Shown: positions 18,007 to 28,268 of the stretch, one piece after another
Layout: every line of letters starts with the position of its first letter
Numbering within the stretch: the first letter of the stretch is position 1
Source of the DNA: Pseudomonas psychrophila
Lineage (GTDB): Bacteria; Pseudomonadota; Gammaproteobacteria; Pseudomonadales; Pseudomonadaceae
DNA: 64,000 bases
Assembly (NCBI RefSeq): GCF_001043005.1
Contig: NZ_JYKZ01000008.1
Location: forward strand, 124,001-188,000
Direction of reading: 5' to 3'
Position numbers and translations under genes: made by a program
The notes under the pieces: model-generated
Databases searched by the model: none
What the model saw: the letters and a program-made list of their open reading frames with translations, nothing else
Told to the model about the DNA's origin: nothing

Positions 18007-18933
18007 ATGCTCAACAAGCGCCATTTACCCTCGATCACGGCGTTGCAGTGTTTTGAAGCCGTCACTCGCCATTTGAGCTTCACCCGCGCGGCCGAAGAGC
18101 TGAACCTGACCCAAAGTGCTGTCAGCAAACAGGTCGCGCAGCTGGAGGAACTGTTGCAGCACTTGCTGTTTCGCCGGGTGCGACGCCGCTTGCAGCTGAC
18201 GCCCGCGGGTGATTTGTATCTGGTAGAAGTCCGAAAAATCCTGACCCAGATCGAAATGTCGACTCATACCCTGCGCTCCTATGGCGGCGAAACGGAGGTC
18301 CTGCGGGTTTCGACGCCTTCAACCTTCGGTGCACGCTGGCTGGTACCGCGACTCAAGGGTTGGGGCATACGCCATCCGCATATCCACCTGGACCTGTGCA
18401 ACGAGCAGCAAGGCGACGACCTGCTGCAAGGGCGCAGCGATCTGGCGTTTTATTTTGGCCAGGGCTCACGACCCGGCACCGAAAGCCTGAAGCTGTTTGG
18501 CGAAGAACTGGTCGCGGTGTGCGCGCCCGCGAGCCTGCCCCGCACTACGTTCACCGACCCGACCCAACTCACCGATCTGGTGCTGTTGCAAAACGCCTCG
18601 CGGCCGCAGGCATGGCACGAATGGTTTGAGCATCAGGGCTTTTGCACCGACCACAGCTATCACGGGCCGCGCTTTGATACCTTTTATATGTGCATCCGTG
18701 CGGCACAAGTGGGGTGTGGCGTAGCCTTGCTACCCAGGTTTCTGGTGGAAGAGGAATTGGCCGACGGCAAACTGGTCATCGCCTGGCAGCACCTGATGCC
18801 GAGTCATGACTCGTATTACCTGGCGTATCCTGAGCATTCGGCAGGCGTGCCAAAGGTGCGCGCGTTTGTGAGCTGGATGATGGAGCAACTGAATGACCCG
18901 CTCCCCGAGGGTAGAAACAGGCTTCAACCCTAA
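18007..18933 (+). CDS. LysR-family regulator next to amaBA
   Basis: A GcvA-like LysR protein of 308 residues with an N-terminal winged HTH (SFTRAAEELNLTQSAVSKQV, about residues 20-39) and a C-terminal effector domain beginning near residue 95. It is divergent from amaB with a 152-bp shared control region. The layout matches P. putida, where a LysR gene adjoins amaAB, so control of lysine/pipecolate catabolism is inferred. The ligand is unknown, though 2-aminoadipate or pipecolate would be logical. Confidence 0.82.
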   Translation: MLNKRHLPSITALQCFEAVTRHLSFTRAAEELNLTQSAVSKQVAQLEELLQHLLFRRVRRRLQLTPAGDLYLVEVRKILTQIEMSTHTLRSYGGETEVLRVSTPSTFGARWLVPRLKGWGIRHPHIHLDLCNEQQGDDLLQGRSDLAFYFGQGSRPGTESLKLFGEELVAVCAPASLPRTTFTDPTQLTDLVLLQNASRPQAWHEWFEHQGFCTDHSYHGPRFDTFYMCIRAAQVGCGVALLPRFLVEEELADGKLVIAWQHLMPSHDSYYLAYPEHSAGVPKVRAFVSWMMEQLNDPLPEGRNRLQP

Positions 18934-19036
18934 AAACCGCTGGCATAACCGCCTGCGGATATGCGCCACTAGCGCCATTCATTGAAAAAGCTGAACACCG
19001 TGGCAATAAGGCACGGGCAGCATGGAGATTGCCGCT

Positions 19037-20251
19037 ATGAGCGAGAGTGTATTTGCCGATCGCATCGTGCAGAACCTGCTCGACACCGACTTCTACAAAT
19101 TGACCATGATGCAGGCGGTGCTGCACAACTACCCCAACGTTGAAGTCGAGTGGGAATTCCGCTGCCGCAACAGTGAGGATTTACGACCTTACCTCAACGA
19201 GATTCGCCACCAGATCGAACGCCTGGGCGAGCTGAGCATGACTCAGGACCAGTTGGGGTTCCTGGAACGAATCACGTTTATGAAGCCCGACTTCATACGC
19301 TTTCTGGGCCTGTTTCGCTTCAATATGCGCTACGTGCACACCGCTATCGAAAACGGCGAGCTGGTTATCCGCCTGCGAGGGCCGTGGCTGCATGTGATTT
19401 TGTTTGAAGTACCAATGCTGGCGATTGTCAGCGAAGTACGTAACCGCTCGCGCTATGCAGACACGGTGCTGTCCCAGGCCCGCGAACAGCTGTACCGCAA
19501 GTTTGACTGGTTGCAGGCCAACGCCAGTGCTGAAGAATTGTCCGAGTTGCAGGTCGCCGATTTCGGCACTCGCCGACGTTTTTCGTATCGCGTGCAGGAA
19601 GAAGTGGTCAGCGTGCTCAAGCATGACTTCCCCGGACGCTTTGTCGGCACCAGCAACGTCAACCTGTCCCGCGAGCTGGACATGAAGCCCTTGGGCACCA
19701 TGGCCCACGAATGGATCATGGCCCACCAGCAACTGGGCCCCCGGCTGATCGACAGTCAGAGCGCAGCGCTCGATTGCTGGGTGCGTGAGTACCGTGGGCT
19801 GCTGGGCATTGCCCTGACGGACTGCATCACCACCGACGCCTTTCTGAAAGACTTTGATCTGTACTTTGCCAAGCTGTTCGACGGCTTGCGCCACGACTCG
19901 GGTGACCCGGTTGTATGGGCTGAAAAATGCATAGCCCACTACCACAAGCTGGGCATTGATCCGATGAGCAAGACCCTGGTGTTCTCCGACAGCCTGACCC
20001 TGCCCCGCGCGCTGGAGATTTTCCGGGCACTGCGCGGCAGGATCAACGTCAGCTTCGGTATCGGCACCAACCTGACCTGCGACATTCCGGGTGTTGAGCC
20101 GATGAGCATCGTGCTTAAAATGACTGCCTGTAATGGCTCGCCAGTGGCCAAGATCTCGGATGAGCCGGGCAAGACCCATTGCTCGGACCCAAACTTCGCC
20201 GCCTACTTGCGCCACGTTTTCCAAGTTCCTGAACAGTCTTCCAAGGAGTGA
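19037..20251 (+). CDS. pncB: Nicotinate phosphoribosyltransferase
   Basis: PncB joins nicotinate and PRPP to nicotinate mononucleotide in the Preiss-Handler NAD salvage route. The 404-residue protein keeps the family blocks LLDTDFYKLTMMQAV, ADFGTRRRFSYRVQE, GTSNVNLSRELDMKPLGT with MAHEW, and FDGLRHDSGDP. ATG 19037 (MSESVFADRI) sits 9 bp after a GGAGA site; an in-frame ATG at 19022 overlaps that site and is rejected. nadE follows 3 bp later, so the two salvage steps share an operon. Confidence 0.96.
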   Translation: MSESVFADRIVQNLLDTDFYKLTMMQAVLHNYPNVEVEWEFRCRNSEDLRPYLNEIRHQIERLGELSMTQDQLGFLERITFMKPDFIRFLGLFRFNMRYVHTAIENGELVIRLRGPWLHVILFEVPMLAIVSEVRNRSRYADTVLSQAREQLYRKFDWLQANASAEELSELQVADFGTRRRFSYRVQEEVVSVLKHDFPGRFVGTSNVNLSRELDMKPLGTMAHEWIMAHQQLGPRLIDSQSAALDCWVREYRGLLGIALTDCITTDAFLKDFDLYFAKLFDGLRHDSGDPVVWAEKCIAHYHKLGIDPMSKTLVFSDSLTLPRALEIFRALRGRINVSFGIGTNLTCDIPGVEPMSIVLKMTACNGSPVAKISDEPGKTHCSDPNFAAYLRHVFQVPEQSSKE

Positions 20252-20254
20252 ATC

Positions 20255-21082
20255 ATGCAGGCCGTACAGCGTCAGATTGCTGAAGACCTCAAAGTCCAGC
20301 CGCCGTTTAAAGACCTCTCGGCCCTTGAGGCAGAGGTCGCCCGACGCATCACTTTTATTCAGTGTTGCCTGCACAATGCCAGGCTCAAGACCCTGGTACT
20401 GGGCATCAGCGGCGGGGTCGATTCACTGACCGCAGGGCTGATGGCACAACGGGCAGTCCAGCAGTTGCGCGAGCAGACCGGCGACCCGTCCTATCGATTC
20501 ATTGCCGTGCGCTTGCCGTACGGCGTGCAGCACGACGAAGTCGACGCCACGGCGGCTGTGGACTTCATCAATCCGGACGAGCGCCAGACCGTCAACATCG
20601 GCCCTGCGGTCAAGGCCCTGGCGGCTGAAGTCACGGCCTTTGAAGGCAAGCCCCCGGCCACCGTTGATTTTGTGCTGGGCAATACCAAGGCGCGGATGCG
20701 CATGGTGGCGCAGTACACCATCGCCGGCGCAACGGGCGGGCTGGTGATCGGCACTGACCATGCAGCGGAAGCGGTCATGGGTTTCTTCACCAAATTCGGT
20801 GATGGTTCCTGCGATCTGGCGCCGCTCAGTGGCCTGGTGAAGCATCAGGTGCGGGCAATTGCCCGGCATTTTGGCGCCCCGGAATCGTTGGTGGAAAAAG
20901 TCCCGACTGCTGACCTTGAAGACCTGGAGCCGGGCAAGCCTGATGAAGCGTCACACGGTGTGACCTATGCCGAGATCGATGCTTTTTTACATGGCCAACC
21001 GGTGAGCGAAGAGGCCTTCAGGATCATCAGCAGTACGTACGAAAAGACTCACCACAAACGTGAGATGCCGTTCGCGCCTTGA
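20255..21082 (+). CDS. nadE: Ammonia-dependent NAD synthetase
   Basis: NadE amidates nicotinate adenine dinucleotide to NAD+, the last step of both synthesis and salvage. The 275-residue chain has the pyrophosphatase P-loop SGGVDS (52-57) and no glutaminase domain, so it is the ammonia-using form. The GTDHAAEAVMGFFTKFGDG block forms the nucleotide and ammonia site. It overlaps nothing but follows pncB after 3 bp. Confidence 0.96.
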   Translation: MQAVQRQIAEDLKVQPPFKDLSALEAEVARRITFIQCCLHNARLKTLVLGISGGVDSLTAGLMAQRAVQQLREQTGDPSYRFIAVRLPYGVQHDEVDATAAVDFINPDERQTVNIGPAVKALAAEVTAFEGKPPATVDFVLGNTKARMRMVAQYTIAGATGGLVIGTDHAAEAVMGFFTKFGDGSCDLAPLSGLVKHQVRAIARHFGAPESLVEKVPTADLEDLEPGKPDEASHGVTYAEIDAFLHGQPVSEEAFRIISSTYEKTHHKREMPFAP

Positions 21083-21101
21083 GCACCTTGGGCACACTTA
21101 A

Positions 21102-21144
21102 CCCCCACCCTAGCCCTCTCCTGGAACGCTAGGGCGGGGGCTTT
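21102..21144 (+). terminator. Terminator of pncB-nadE
   Basis: CCCCCACCCTAGC pairs with GCTAGGGCGGGGG (one mismatch) and is followed by CTTT. It starts 20 bp after the nadE stop. Confidence 0.65.
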
Positions 21145-21249
21145 CGGCGACCCGGAAAAAACGGAATGAACCCCGCATTTTTTTTCGCTTGTCGCTCCCG
21201 CACTCAAAGGCTTTGATAGGCGTCTATTTCGTCGCCTGAGCCCTGCCCC

Positions 21250-22272
21250 ATGTCTTCTTTCGATGGTTTGTTCTCACTTGTCGATTCCTTGCTCGGTCAA
21301 TCGGCATCCGGTTGGTTGCGCAAGCATGTCGAGGTACCTGAAAGCCTGCTGCGCTTCAGTTGGCATGATCAGGCGCTGCACCGGGTCTGGCTGGCCGAAG
21401 CACTGAACCTGTGCCTGCTGCACAAGCTGGTAGAAGCCGTGCCGGATGGCCGTCGTTATGTAGAAGAACAGGCCCGGCAAGGTCGCAAAGTGGTATTTGA
21501 CCACGGTGCCATTCGCACGGTGGACTGGCCCGTTAACGGTGAGTTACCCCGTGGCCGTCAGGCGTTTTCGCGCTTGCTCGAGCCGTTGGGTTTTACTGAC
21601 GTGCGAACTTATCCACTGACCAAGCTGAACATGACCGGTTGGGGCTACAGACAAATGGACCTGCCCGAGGACATCGCTCAGTTCTTTGTCTCGGAACTGC
21701 ACCCCGGCCGTTTCAGCGAGGCCTTTGCGCAGGCCGTCTCTCGCGTAGTCGGTTCCAGCGTGGACCCGCTGCAGCCGGAACATGAAAGCATCCTCAGACG
21801 CTTGAGCCTCACCCGTCATTGCAGCCTGAGCGAAGCAAAAACGTTGTTGCCGGCGCTGTATCAAGCATTCGGGCGCCAACATGGGGTGGTGCAGGAAACG
21901 GACTACCAGTGCCTGCTCAATGAAAGCGCCGAAATGGCCTGGATTGCCACTGAGGGCAACAGTTTCAACCACCTGACCGACCGGGTTCTGGACCTGGAAG
22001 CATGCGTCGCACAACAACGCGACCTGCAGCGACCGATGAAGGACAGCATTGAAGTTTCGGCCTCTGGCCGAGTGATGCAAACCGCGTATCGCGCCAGTAC
22101 GGTCAGCCGTGGCCTGATCGATGCCGCAGGGGTGTACCGCGAACACGCCGTGCCTGGCTCGTTTGTGGAGTTTATCCAGCGCGAGGTCGACCCCGATACC
22201 GGTCTGATAGACCTGAACTTTGACAGCAGTAACGCCCAGGGCATTTTCAAGATGACCGACTCAAAGGCCTGA
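21250..22272 (+). CDS. Short DUF1338 protein, putative 2-oxoacid dioxygenase
   Basis: The 340-residue protein belongs to the DUF1338 family, whose studied member HglS is an Fe(II) enzyme that turns 2-oxoadipate into D-2-hydroxyglutarate. Three probable metal ligands are kept: His85 (DHGAIRT), His241 (NSFNHLTDRVLDLE) and Glu307 (SFVEFIQRE). The H-to-H gap of 156 residues equals that of HglS as I recall it. The chain is about 120 residues shorter than HglS. In P. putida hglS lies beside the amaAB LysR gene; here this protein lies 2.3 kb past the LysR gene, beyond pncB-nadE. The substrate is unproven. Confidence 0.72.
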   Translation: MSSFDGLFSLVDSLLGQSASGWLRKHVEVPESLLRFSWHDQALHRVWLAEALNLCLLHKLVEAVPDGRRYVEEQARQGRKVVFDHGAIRTVDWPVNGELPRGRQAFSRLLEPLGFTDVRTYPLTKLNMTGWGYRQMDLPEDIAQFFVSELHPGRFSEAFAQAVSRVVGSSVDPLQPEHESILRRLSLTRHCSLSEAKTLLPALYQAFGRQHGVVQETDYQCLLNESAEMAWIATEGNSFNHLTDRVLDLEACVAQQRDLQRPMKDSIEVSASGRVMQTAYRASTVSRGLIDAAGVYREHAVPGSFVEFIQREVDPDTGLIDLNFDSSNAQGIFKMTDSKA

Positions 22273-22279
22273 ATGCAAA

Positions 22280-22311
22280 CAGCCCTGACGGCGCATGGCA
22301 CGTCAGGGCTG
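22280..22311. terminator. Bidirectional stem-loop between DUF1338 gene and azu
   Basis: CAGCCCTGACG and CGTCAGGGCTG pair over 11 bp between two convergent genes. T-runs are poor on both sides, so termination may be only partial. Confidence 0.6.
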
Positions 22312-22330
22312 CTGGAGGGCTCGCGGGGTC

Positions 22331-22777
22331 TTATTTAAGAACCACAGCGCCTTTCATCATCGAGTTGTGGCCCGGGAAGGTGCAGAAGAACTCATATTCT
22401 TCGCCCGCCTTGAGCTTGGCCACGTCGAAGGTCACGGAGTCTTTCTCGCCAGCGCCGATCACTTTGGTGTGGGCAATGACGCGCTCGTCACCGTCCTTGA
22501 GGTAGTTTTTATCCAGACCGGCAGCAATACCGTCGGTGGAAACTGCCTGCATGTCTGCCTTTTTGCTCAAGACCCAGTTATGGCCCATGACGTTTTTCGG
22601 CAAGTTGCCGGAGTGCGTCAGGTTAACGGTGAACGTCTTGCAGGATTTGTCGATGACGATCTCTTTCGTGTTGTAAGACATTTGGTCAGTCGAATCGACA
22701 GTCACAGCGCACTCTGCCGCCAGCAAATGGCCGCTGGCCAGGGTCAAAAGGGATACCGCAACAACTTTGGCAAACAT
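22331..22777 (-). CDS. azu: Azurin
   Basis: A periplasmic type 1 blue copper protein that carries electrons, for example to nitrite reductase or cytochrome c peroxidase. The precursor has a 20-residue signal ending HLLA; the 128-residue mature chain starts AECAV. All copper ligands fit azurin numbering: Gly45, His46, Cys112, His117 and Met121 (CTFPGHNSMM). The Cys3-Cys26 disulfide is present. A perfect 16-bp palindrome lies 34 bp before the start codon. Synteny pncB-nadE-azu matches P. aeruginosa. Confidence 0.97.
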   Translation of the reverse strand: MFAKVVAVSLLTLASGHLLAAECAVTVDSTDQMSYNTKEIVIDKSCKTFTVNLTHSGNLPKNVMGHNWVLSKKADMQAVSTDGIAAGLDKNYLKDGDERVIAHTKVIGAGEKDSVTFDVAKLKAGEEYEFFCTFPGHNSMMKGAVVLK

Positions 22778-22810
22778 GGTCTATCTCCAAGGCAGGGTAT
22801 GAAAAACTAA

Positions 22811-22826
22811 AATCTGTATACAGATT
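22811..22826. promoter_or_regulatory. 16-bp perfect palindrome upstream of azu
   Basis: AATCTGTATACAGATT is a perfect palindrome in the azu leader or promoter. The TGTATACA core resembles operators of GntR-family repressors. The CTG-N4-CAG spacing does not fit LexA. Confidence 0.5.
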
Positions 22827-22954
22827 GCCTGAAAATTGTCTCGATTCATATGATCTGCGTCATGGTCTATCGCCGCGATCGAGAGAATCCATCCCAAAAT
22901 GGACTTCAGGCCTATAACCTTAGGTCATCATTTTGATAATTGGGGGAATAAGTA

Positions 22955-23041
22955 ATGGGACTTCCTGCATTGATGACCTGTTTGCTTGCCACGTATGCCT
23001 GCGGTGCTTGTGGTCATGACCGCCTTCGGTCAGAGATTTAA
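22955..23041 (+). CDS. Possible 28-residue CxxC microprotein
   Basis: A short open frame starts at ATG 22955 after a strong GGGGGA site at seven bases. It encodes MGLPALMTCLLATYACGACG followed by a short polar tail HDRLRSEI. The first 16 residues are hydrophobic and a CGACGH segment could bind metal or form a disulfide. A TGACCG-CCTT-CGGTCA hairpin lies in its last codons. It may be a leader peptide or chance; nothing else in the 22778-23184 gap is supported apart from the palindrome. Confidence 0.25.
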   Translation: MGLPALMTCLLATYACGACGHDRLRSEI

Positions 23042-23184
23042 TCCACAACGGTCTTTTGGGTGGGTGTAGAGTCGTATTTTTAGCGCAAAGTACAACCTTG
23101 CAAAAACCCAGCTAACGGCTAAGCACTAATACAGGGCAGAATACGCGCCGCTTAACCTCACCTTCGACCCCAAGAGGATCGCCC

Positions 23185-23385
23185 ATGGCCAAACCAAACT
23201 ATAACTTCGCTAAGCGTCAAAGAGACTTGGCTAAAGAGCAGAAGAAAGAGGAAAAGCTCGCCCGCAAGAAAGCAGCTGCTGAAGGCGGCATCGTAGACAC
23301 AGAGCTGGACCAGGACGTCGACACCGAAAATGAAGGCGCCGCAGAAGATACCGGTGCCACAGAAGATAAAGCTCCAACCGCTTGA
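23185..23385 (+). CDS. Small highly charged conserved protein
   Basis: The 66-residue protein has two parts: a basic, helix-prone half (MAKPNYNFAKRQRDLAKEQK, then KKEEKLARKKAAAEGG) and an acidic tail rich in Asp, Glu, Thr and Ala. There is no signal, cysteine or membrane segment. A good site (AGAGGATCG) precedes the ATG. Small proteins with this N-terminus are widespread in Pseudomonas but I know of no assigned function; nucleic-acid or ribosome association is a guess from charge. Single gene, followed by a gene-free 344-bp stretch that holds one DnaA-box-like TTATCCACA (23403-23411), a hairpin and a REPIN. Confidence 0.75.
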   Translation: MAKPNYNFAKRQRDLAKEQKKEEKLARKKAAAEGGIVDTELDQDVDTENEGAAEDTGATEDKAPTA

Positions 23386-23570
23386 GCCCCACCTAGGCCC
23401 GGTTATCCACAACCCGGCCCACAGGATCTGTGATCAGGATCAGCAGCCCGGCTGTTGATCCTCGCAGTCAGCCTGTCGCCCTCTCAGACGCTTCAAACCT
23501 CATCCCCTTACTCTGCGACAGCGAACAGCCTACAAACCCGTGGCAGGCTTCTCAGCGCGCAGAAAGCACA

Positions 23571-23592
23571 ACGCCAGCCCGAAGGCTGGCGT
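23571..23592. terminator. Stem-loop
   Basis: ACGCCAGCC-CGAA-GGCTGGCGT forms a perfect 9-bp stem with a tetraloop, about 185 bp after the 66-residue gene and before the convergent ygiQ-type gene. T-runs are weak. Confidence 0.5.
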
Positions 23593-23617
23593 TGTAGGTG
23601 AATACTGCGCGGTTTCT

Positions 23618-23721
23618 TGTGGGAGCGAGCCCGCTCGCGAAGGTCTCATCACGTAACGCCGAGACTATCCAGCAACCCCGTATTATCGTGAACCATCTTC
23701 GCGAGCAGGCTCGCTCCCACA
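23618..23721. repeat. REPIN with long spacer
   Basis: Arms TGTGGGAGCGAGCCCGCTCG and GCGAGCAGGCTCGCTCCCAC face each other across a spacer about 15-20 bp longer than in the other copies. It ends 9 bp before the stop of the radical SAM gene. Confidence 0.85.
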
Positions 23722-23729
23722 AAGTATCC

Positions 23730-26036
<2,307 letters not shown>

Positions 26037-26169
26037 GTCGATGACCGGTGTTGAGTACAGAAAATTGGGGCGCGTCATTTACTAAGAAATTCGCGGGCGC
26101 GGAATATAGCACAAAAAATGATCAATTCCGACGGCGATGGTCGGAATTGATTGGCGCACGTCGATTACC

Positions 26170-26256
26170 TGTGGGAGCCAGCCTTCTGGCGATGGCATCA
26201 TCACGGTGTGCCTGAAACGCCTCACCGCTTGAATGGCGGGCAAGCCCGCTCCCACA
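26170..26256. repeat. Hybrid REPIN
   Basis: The left arm (GTGGGAGCCAGCCTTCTGGC) is of the CCAG type while the right arm (GCGGGCAAGCCCGCTCCCAC) is of the GCGGG type, so the two ends come from different REP subtypes. It lies between dnaB and the radical SAM gene. Confidence 0.8.
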
Positions 26257-26272
26257 GAGAAGCGCCGGGTGC

Positions 26273-27667
26273 TTAATCGTCGTCGAAGTTGTAACTGCCT
26301 GGCGCCAGGTTTTCGAAGCGGGTGTACTTGCCGATAAACGCCAGGCGCGTGGTGCCGATAGGGCCGTTACGCTGCTTGCCGATAATGATCTCGGCAATGC
26401 CCTTGTGCTCGGTCTCGGGGTGGTACACCTCGTCGCGGTACACGAACATGATGACGTCAGCATCCTGCTCGATGGCTCCGGATTCACGCAAGTCGGAGTT
26501 GATCGGGCGCTTGTTGGGCCGCTGTTCAAGGGAACGGTTGAGCTGCGACAACGCCACTACCGGGCAATTGAATTCCTTGGCCAGGGCCTTGAGGGATCGC
26601 GAAATCTCGGAAATCTCGTTGGTACGGTTGTCACCGCCCGAACCCGGGATCTGCATCAATTGCAGGTAGTCGATCATGATCAGGCCGATATCGCCGTGCT
26701 CACGTACCAGTCGTCGGGTACGGGCGCGCATTTCCGATGGGCTGATGCCCGCCGTGTCATCGATAAACAGCTTGCGGTCATTGAGCAGATTGACCGCCGA
26801 CGTCAGGCGTGGCCAATCGTCGTCTTCGAGGCGACCGGCACGGACCTTGGTCTGGTCGATGCGCCCCAACGAGGACAACATACGCATGATCAGCGATTCG
26901 CCTGGCATCTCGAGGGAGTAAACCAGTACCGCTTTTTCGCTGCGCAAAACCGCATTCTCGACGAGGTTCATCGCAAAGGTGGTTTTACCCATCGATGGAC
27001 GACCCGCAACGATGATCAGGTCCGATGGCTGCAAGCCGCTGGTCATACCATCAAGGTCGGTGTAGCCGGTAGACAGGCCAGTGATGGCGTTGTCGGTATT
27101 GAACAGGGTGTCGATACGGTCGATGGCCTTGGTCAACAGATCGTTAACGCTGACCGGGCCGCCGGTTTTTGGCCGGGCCTCGGCAATCGCAAAGATCTGG
27201 CGCTCGGCCTCATCGAGAATTTCGGCAGCATTGCGACCTTCGGGGTTGAAGGCGCTGTCGGCGATCTCGGTGCTGATGCCGATCAACTGACGCAAGGTGG
27301 CGCGCTCGCGAACGATCTGCGCATAGGCCTTGATGTTGGCGACCGACGGCGTGTTTTTTGCCAGTTCACCCAGGTAACCCAGCCCGCCGACTTGCGAGGT
27401 CTGACCTTCCTTGTCCAATTGCTCGGCAAGGGTCACGACGTCAATCGGGGAGTTTTGGTCCGCCAGTTTGGCGATGGCCCGGAAGATCAGGCGGTGGTCA
27501 TGTCGATAGAAATCGCCGTCCGAAACCTGATCCAGCACGCGTTCCCAGGCGTTGTTATCCAGCATCAAACCACCGAGCACGGCCTGTTCGGCCTCGATGG
27601 AATGCGGAGGCACCTTCAGGGCTGCGGTTTGTAGATCGTATTGCTCAGGAGCGGAGATATCGTTCAT
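26273..27667 (-). CDS. dnaB: Replicative DNA helicase DnaB
   Basis: The hexameric helicase that unwinds the fork and recruits primase. The 464-residue protein has the N-terminal helical domain (SIEAEQAVLGGLMLDN onward), a linker and the RecA-type C-terminal domain with Walker A GRPSMGKTT and Walker B IMIDYLQLM, plus the arginine-finger segment near VVALSQLNRSLEQR. ATG 27667 (MNDISAPEQ) is preferred to a GTG two codons upstream. It lies downstream of the rplI operon but a terminator separates them. Confidence 0.97.
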   Translation of the reverse strand: MNDISAPEQYDLQTAALKVPPHSIEAEQAVLGGLMLDNNAWERVLDQVSDGDFYRHDHRLIFRAIAKLADQNSPIDVVTLAEQLDKEGQTSQVGGLGYLGELAKNTPSVANIKAYAQIVRERATLRQLIGISTEIADSAFNPEGRNAAEILDEAERQIFAIAEARPKTGGPVSVNDLLTKAIDRIDTLFNTDNAITGLSTGYTDLDGMTSGLQPSDLIIVAGRPSMGKTTFAMNLVENAVLRSEKAVLVYSLEMPGESLIMRMLSSLGRIDQTKVRAGRLEDDDWPRLTSAVNLLNDRKLFIDDTAGISPSEMRARTRRLVREHGDIGLIMIDYLQLMQIPGSGGDNRTNEISEISRSLKALAKEFNCPVVALSQLNRSLEQRPNKRPINSDLRESGAIEQDADVIMFVYRDEVYHPETEHKGIAEIIIGKQRNGPIGTTRLAFIGKYTRFENLAPGSYNFDDD

Positions 27668-27721
27668 GGCCACTTGAGTTGTTTATAAAAGCAGGGGGTT
27701 TGAAAATCAGAAACTGCAGAA

Positions 27722-27757
27722 AGACAAAGGGCACGACCTGTAAACAGGATCGTGCCC
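27722..27757 (-). terminator. Terminator of the rpsF-rpsR-rplI operon
   Basis: On the minus strand GGGCACGAtCCTG-TTTA-CAGGTCGTGCCC forms a long stem with one bulge, followed by TTTGTCTTTC. It separates rplI from dnaB. Confidence 0.8.
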
Positions 27758-27802
27758 GATGTTAACCGTCCAGCACACAAGGTGCCAGTCAGTTAAGACT
27801 GC

Positions 27803-28249
27803 TTAAGCAGCTACCACAACAACGCGTACGGTTGCTTCAACTTCGGCGTGCAGGTGCACAGCCACGTCGAATTCGCCAACGTTGCGGATAGTGCCGTTCG
27901 GCAGACGAACTTCGCTTTTAGCAACTTCAACGCCAGAGGCGGTCAGTGCATCAGCGATGTCGTGAGTACCGATCGAACCGAACAGCTTGCCTTCGTCGCC
28001 AGCGGTGGCAGTGATAGTCACTTCCAGCTCAGCCAGTTGGGCAGCGCGTGTTTCAGCCGAAGCTTTTTTGTCTGCAGCAGCTTGTTCCAGCTCAGCACGA
28101 CGCTCTTCAAACGCAGCCAGGTTGGCAGCGGTTGCAGCGGTAGCTTTGCCGTACGGCAGCAGGTAGTTACGACCGTAACCGGCCTTAACATTTACTTTGT
28201 CGCCCAGGTTGCCCAGGTTCGCGACTTTTTCCAGAAGGATCAGTTGCAT
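27803..28249 (-). CDS. rplI: 50S ribosomal protein L9
   Basis: The 148-residue chain has the L9 N-terminal domain (MQLILLEKVANLGNLGDKVN), a long connecting helix and the C-terminal domain (SIGTHDIADAL). L9 binds 23S rRNA near the L1 stalk and helps hold the reading frame. It is the last gene of the rpsF-rpsR-DUF2232-rplI operon. Confidence 0.98.
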   Translation of the reverse strand: MQLILLEKVANLGNLGDKVNVKAGYGRNYLLPYGKATAATAANLAAFEERRAELEQAAADKKASAETRAAQLAELEVTITATAGDEGKLFGSIGTHDIADALTASGVEVAKSEVRLPNGTIRNVGEFDVAVHLHAEVEATVRVVVVAA

Positions 28250-28268
28250 GTGAAAATCCTCTTAACTT

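Noticed and set aside
19181..20374. A 397-codon minus-strand frame opposite pncB and nadE
   Set aside because: Antisense of two well-identified genes; biased composition.
22811..22826. LexA box before azu
   Set aside because: The palindrome has CTG-N4-CAG; LexA needs CTG-N10-CAG.
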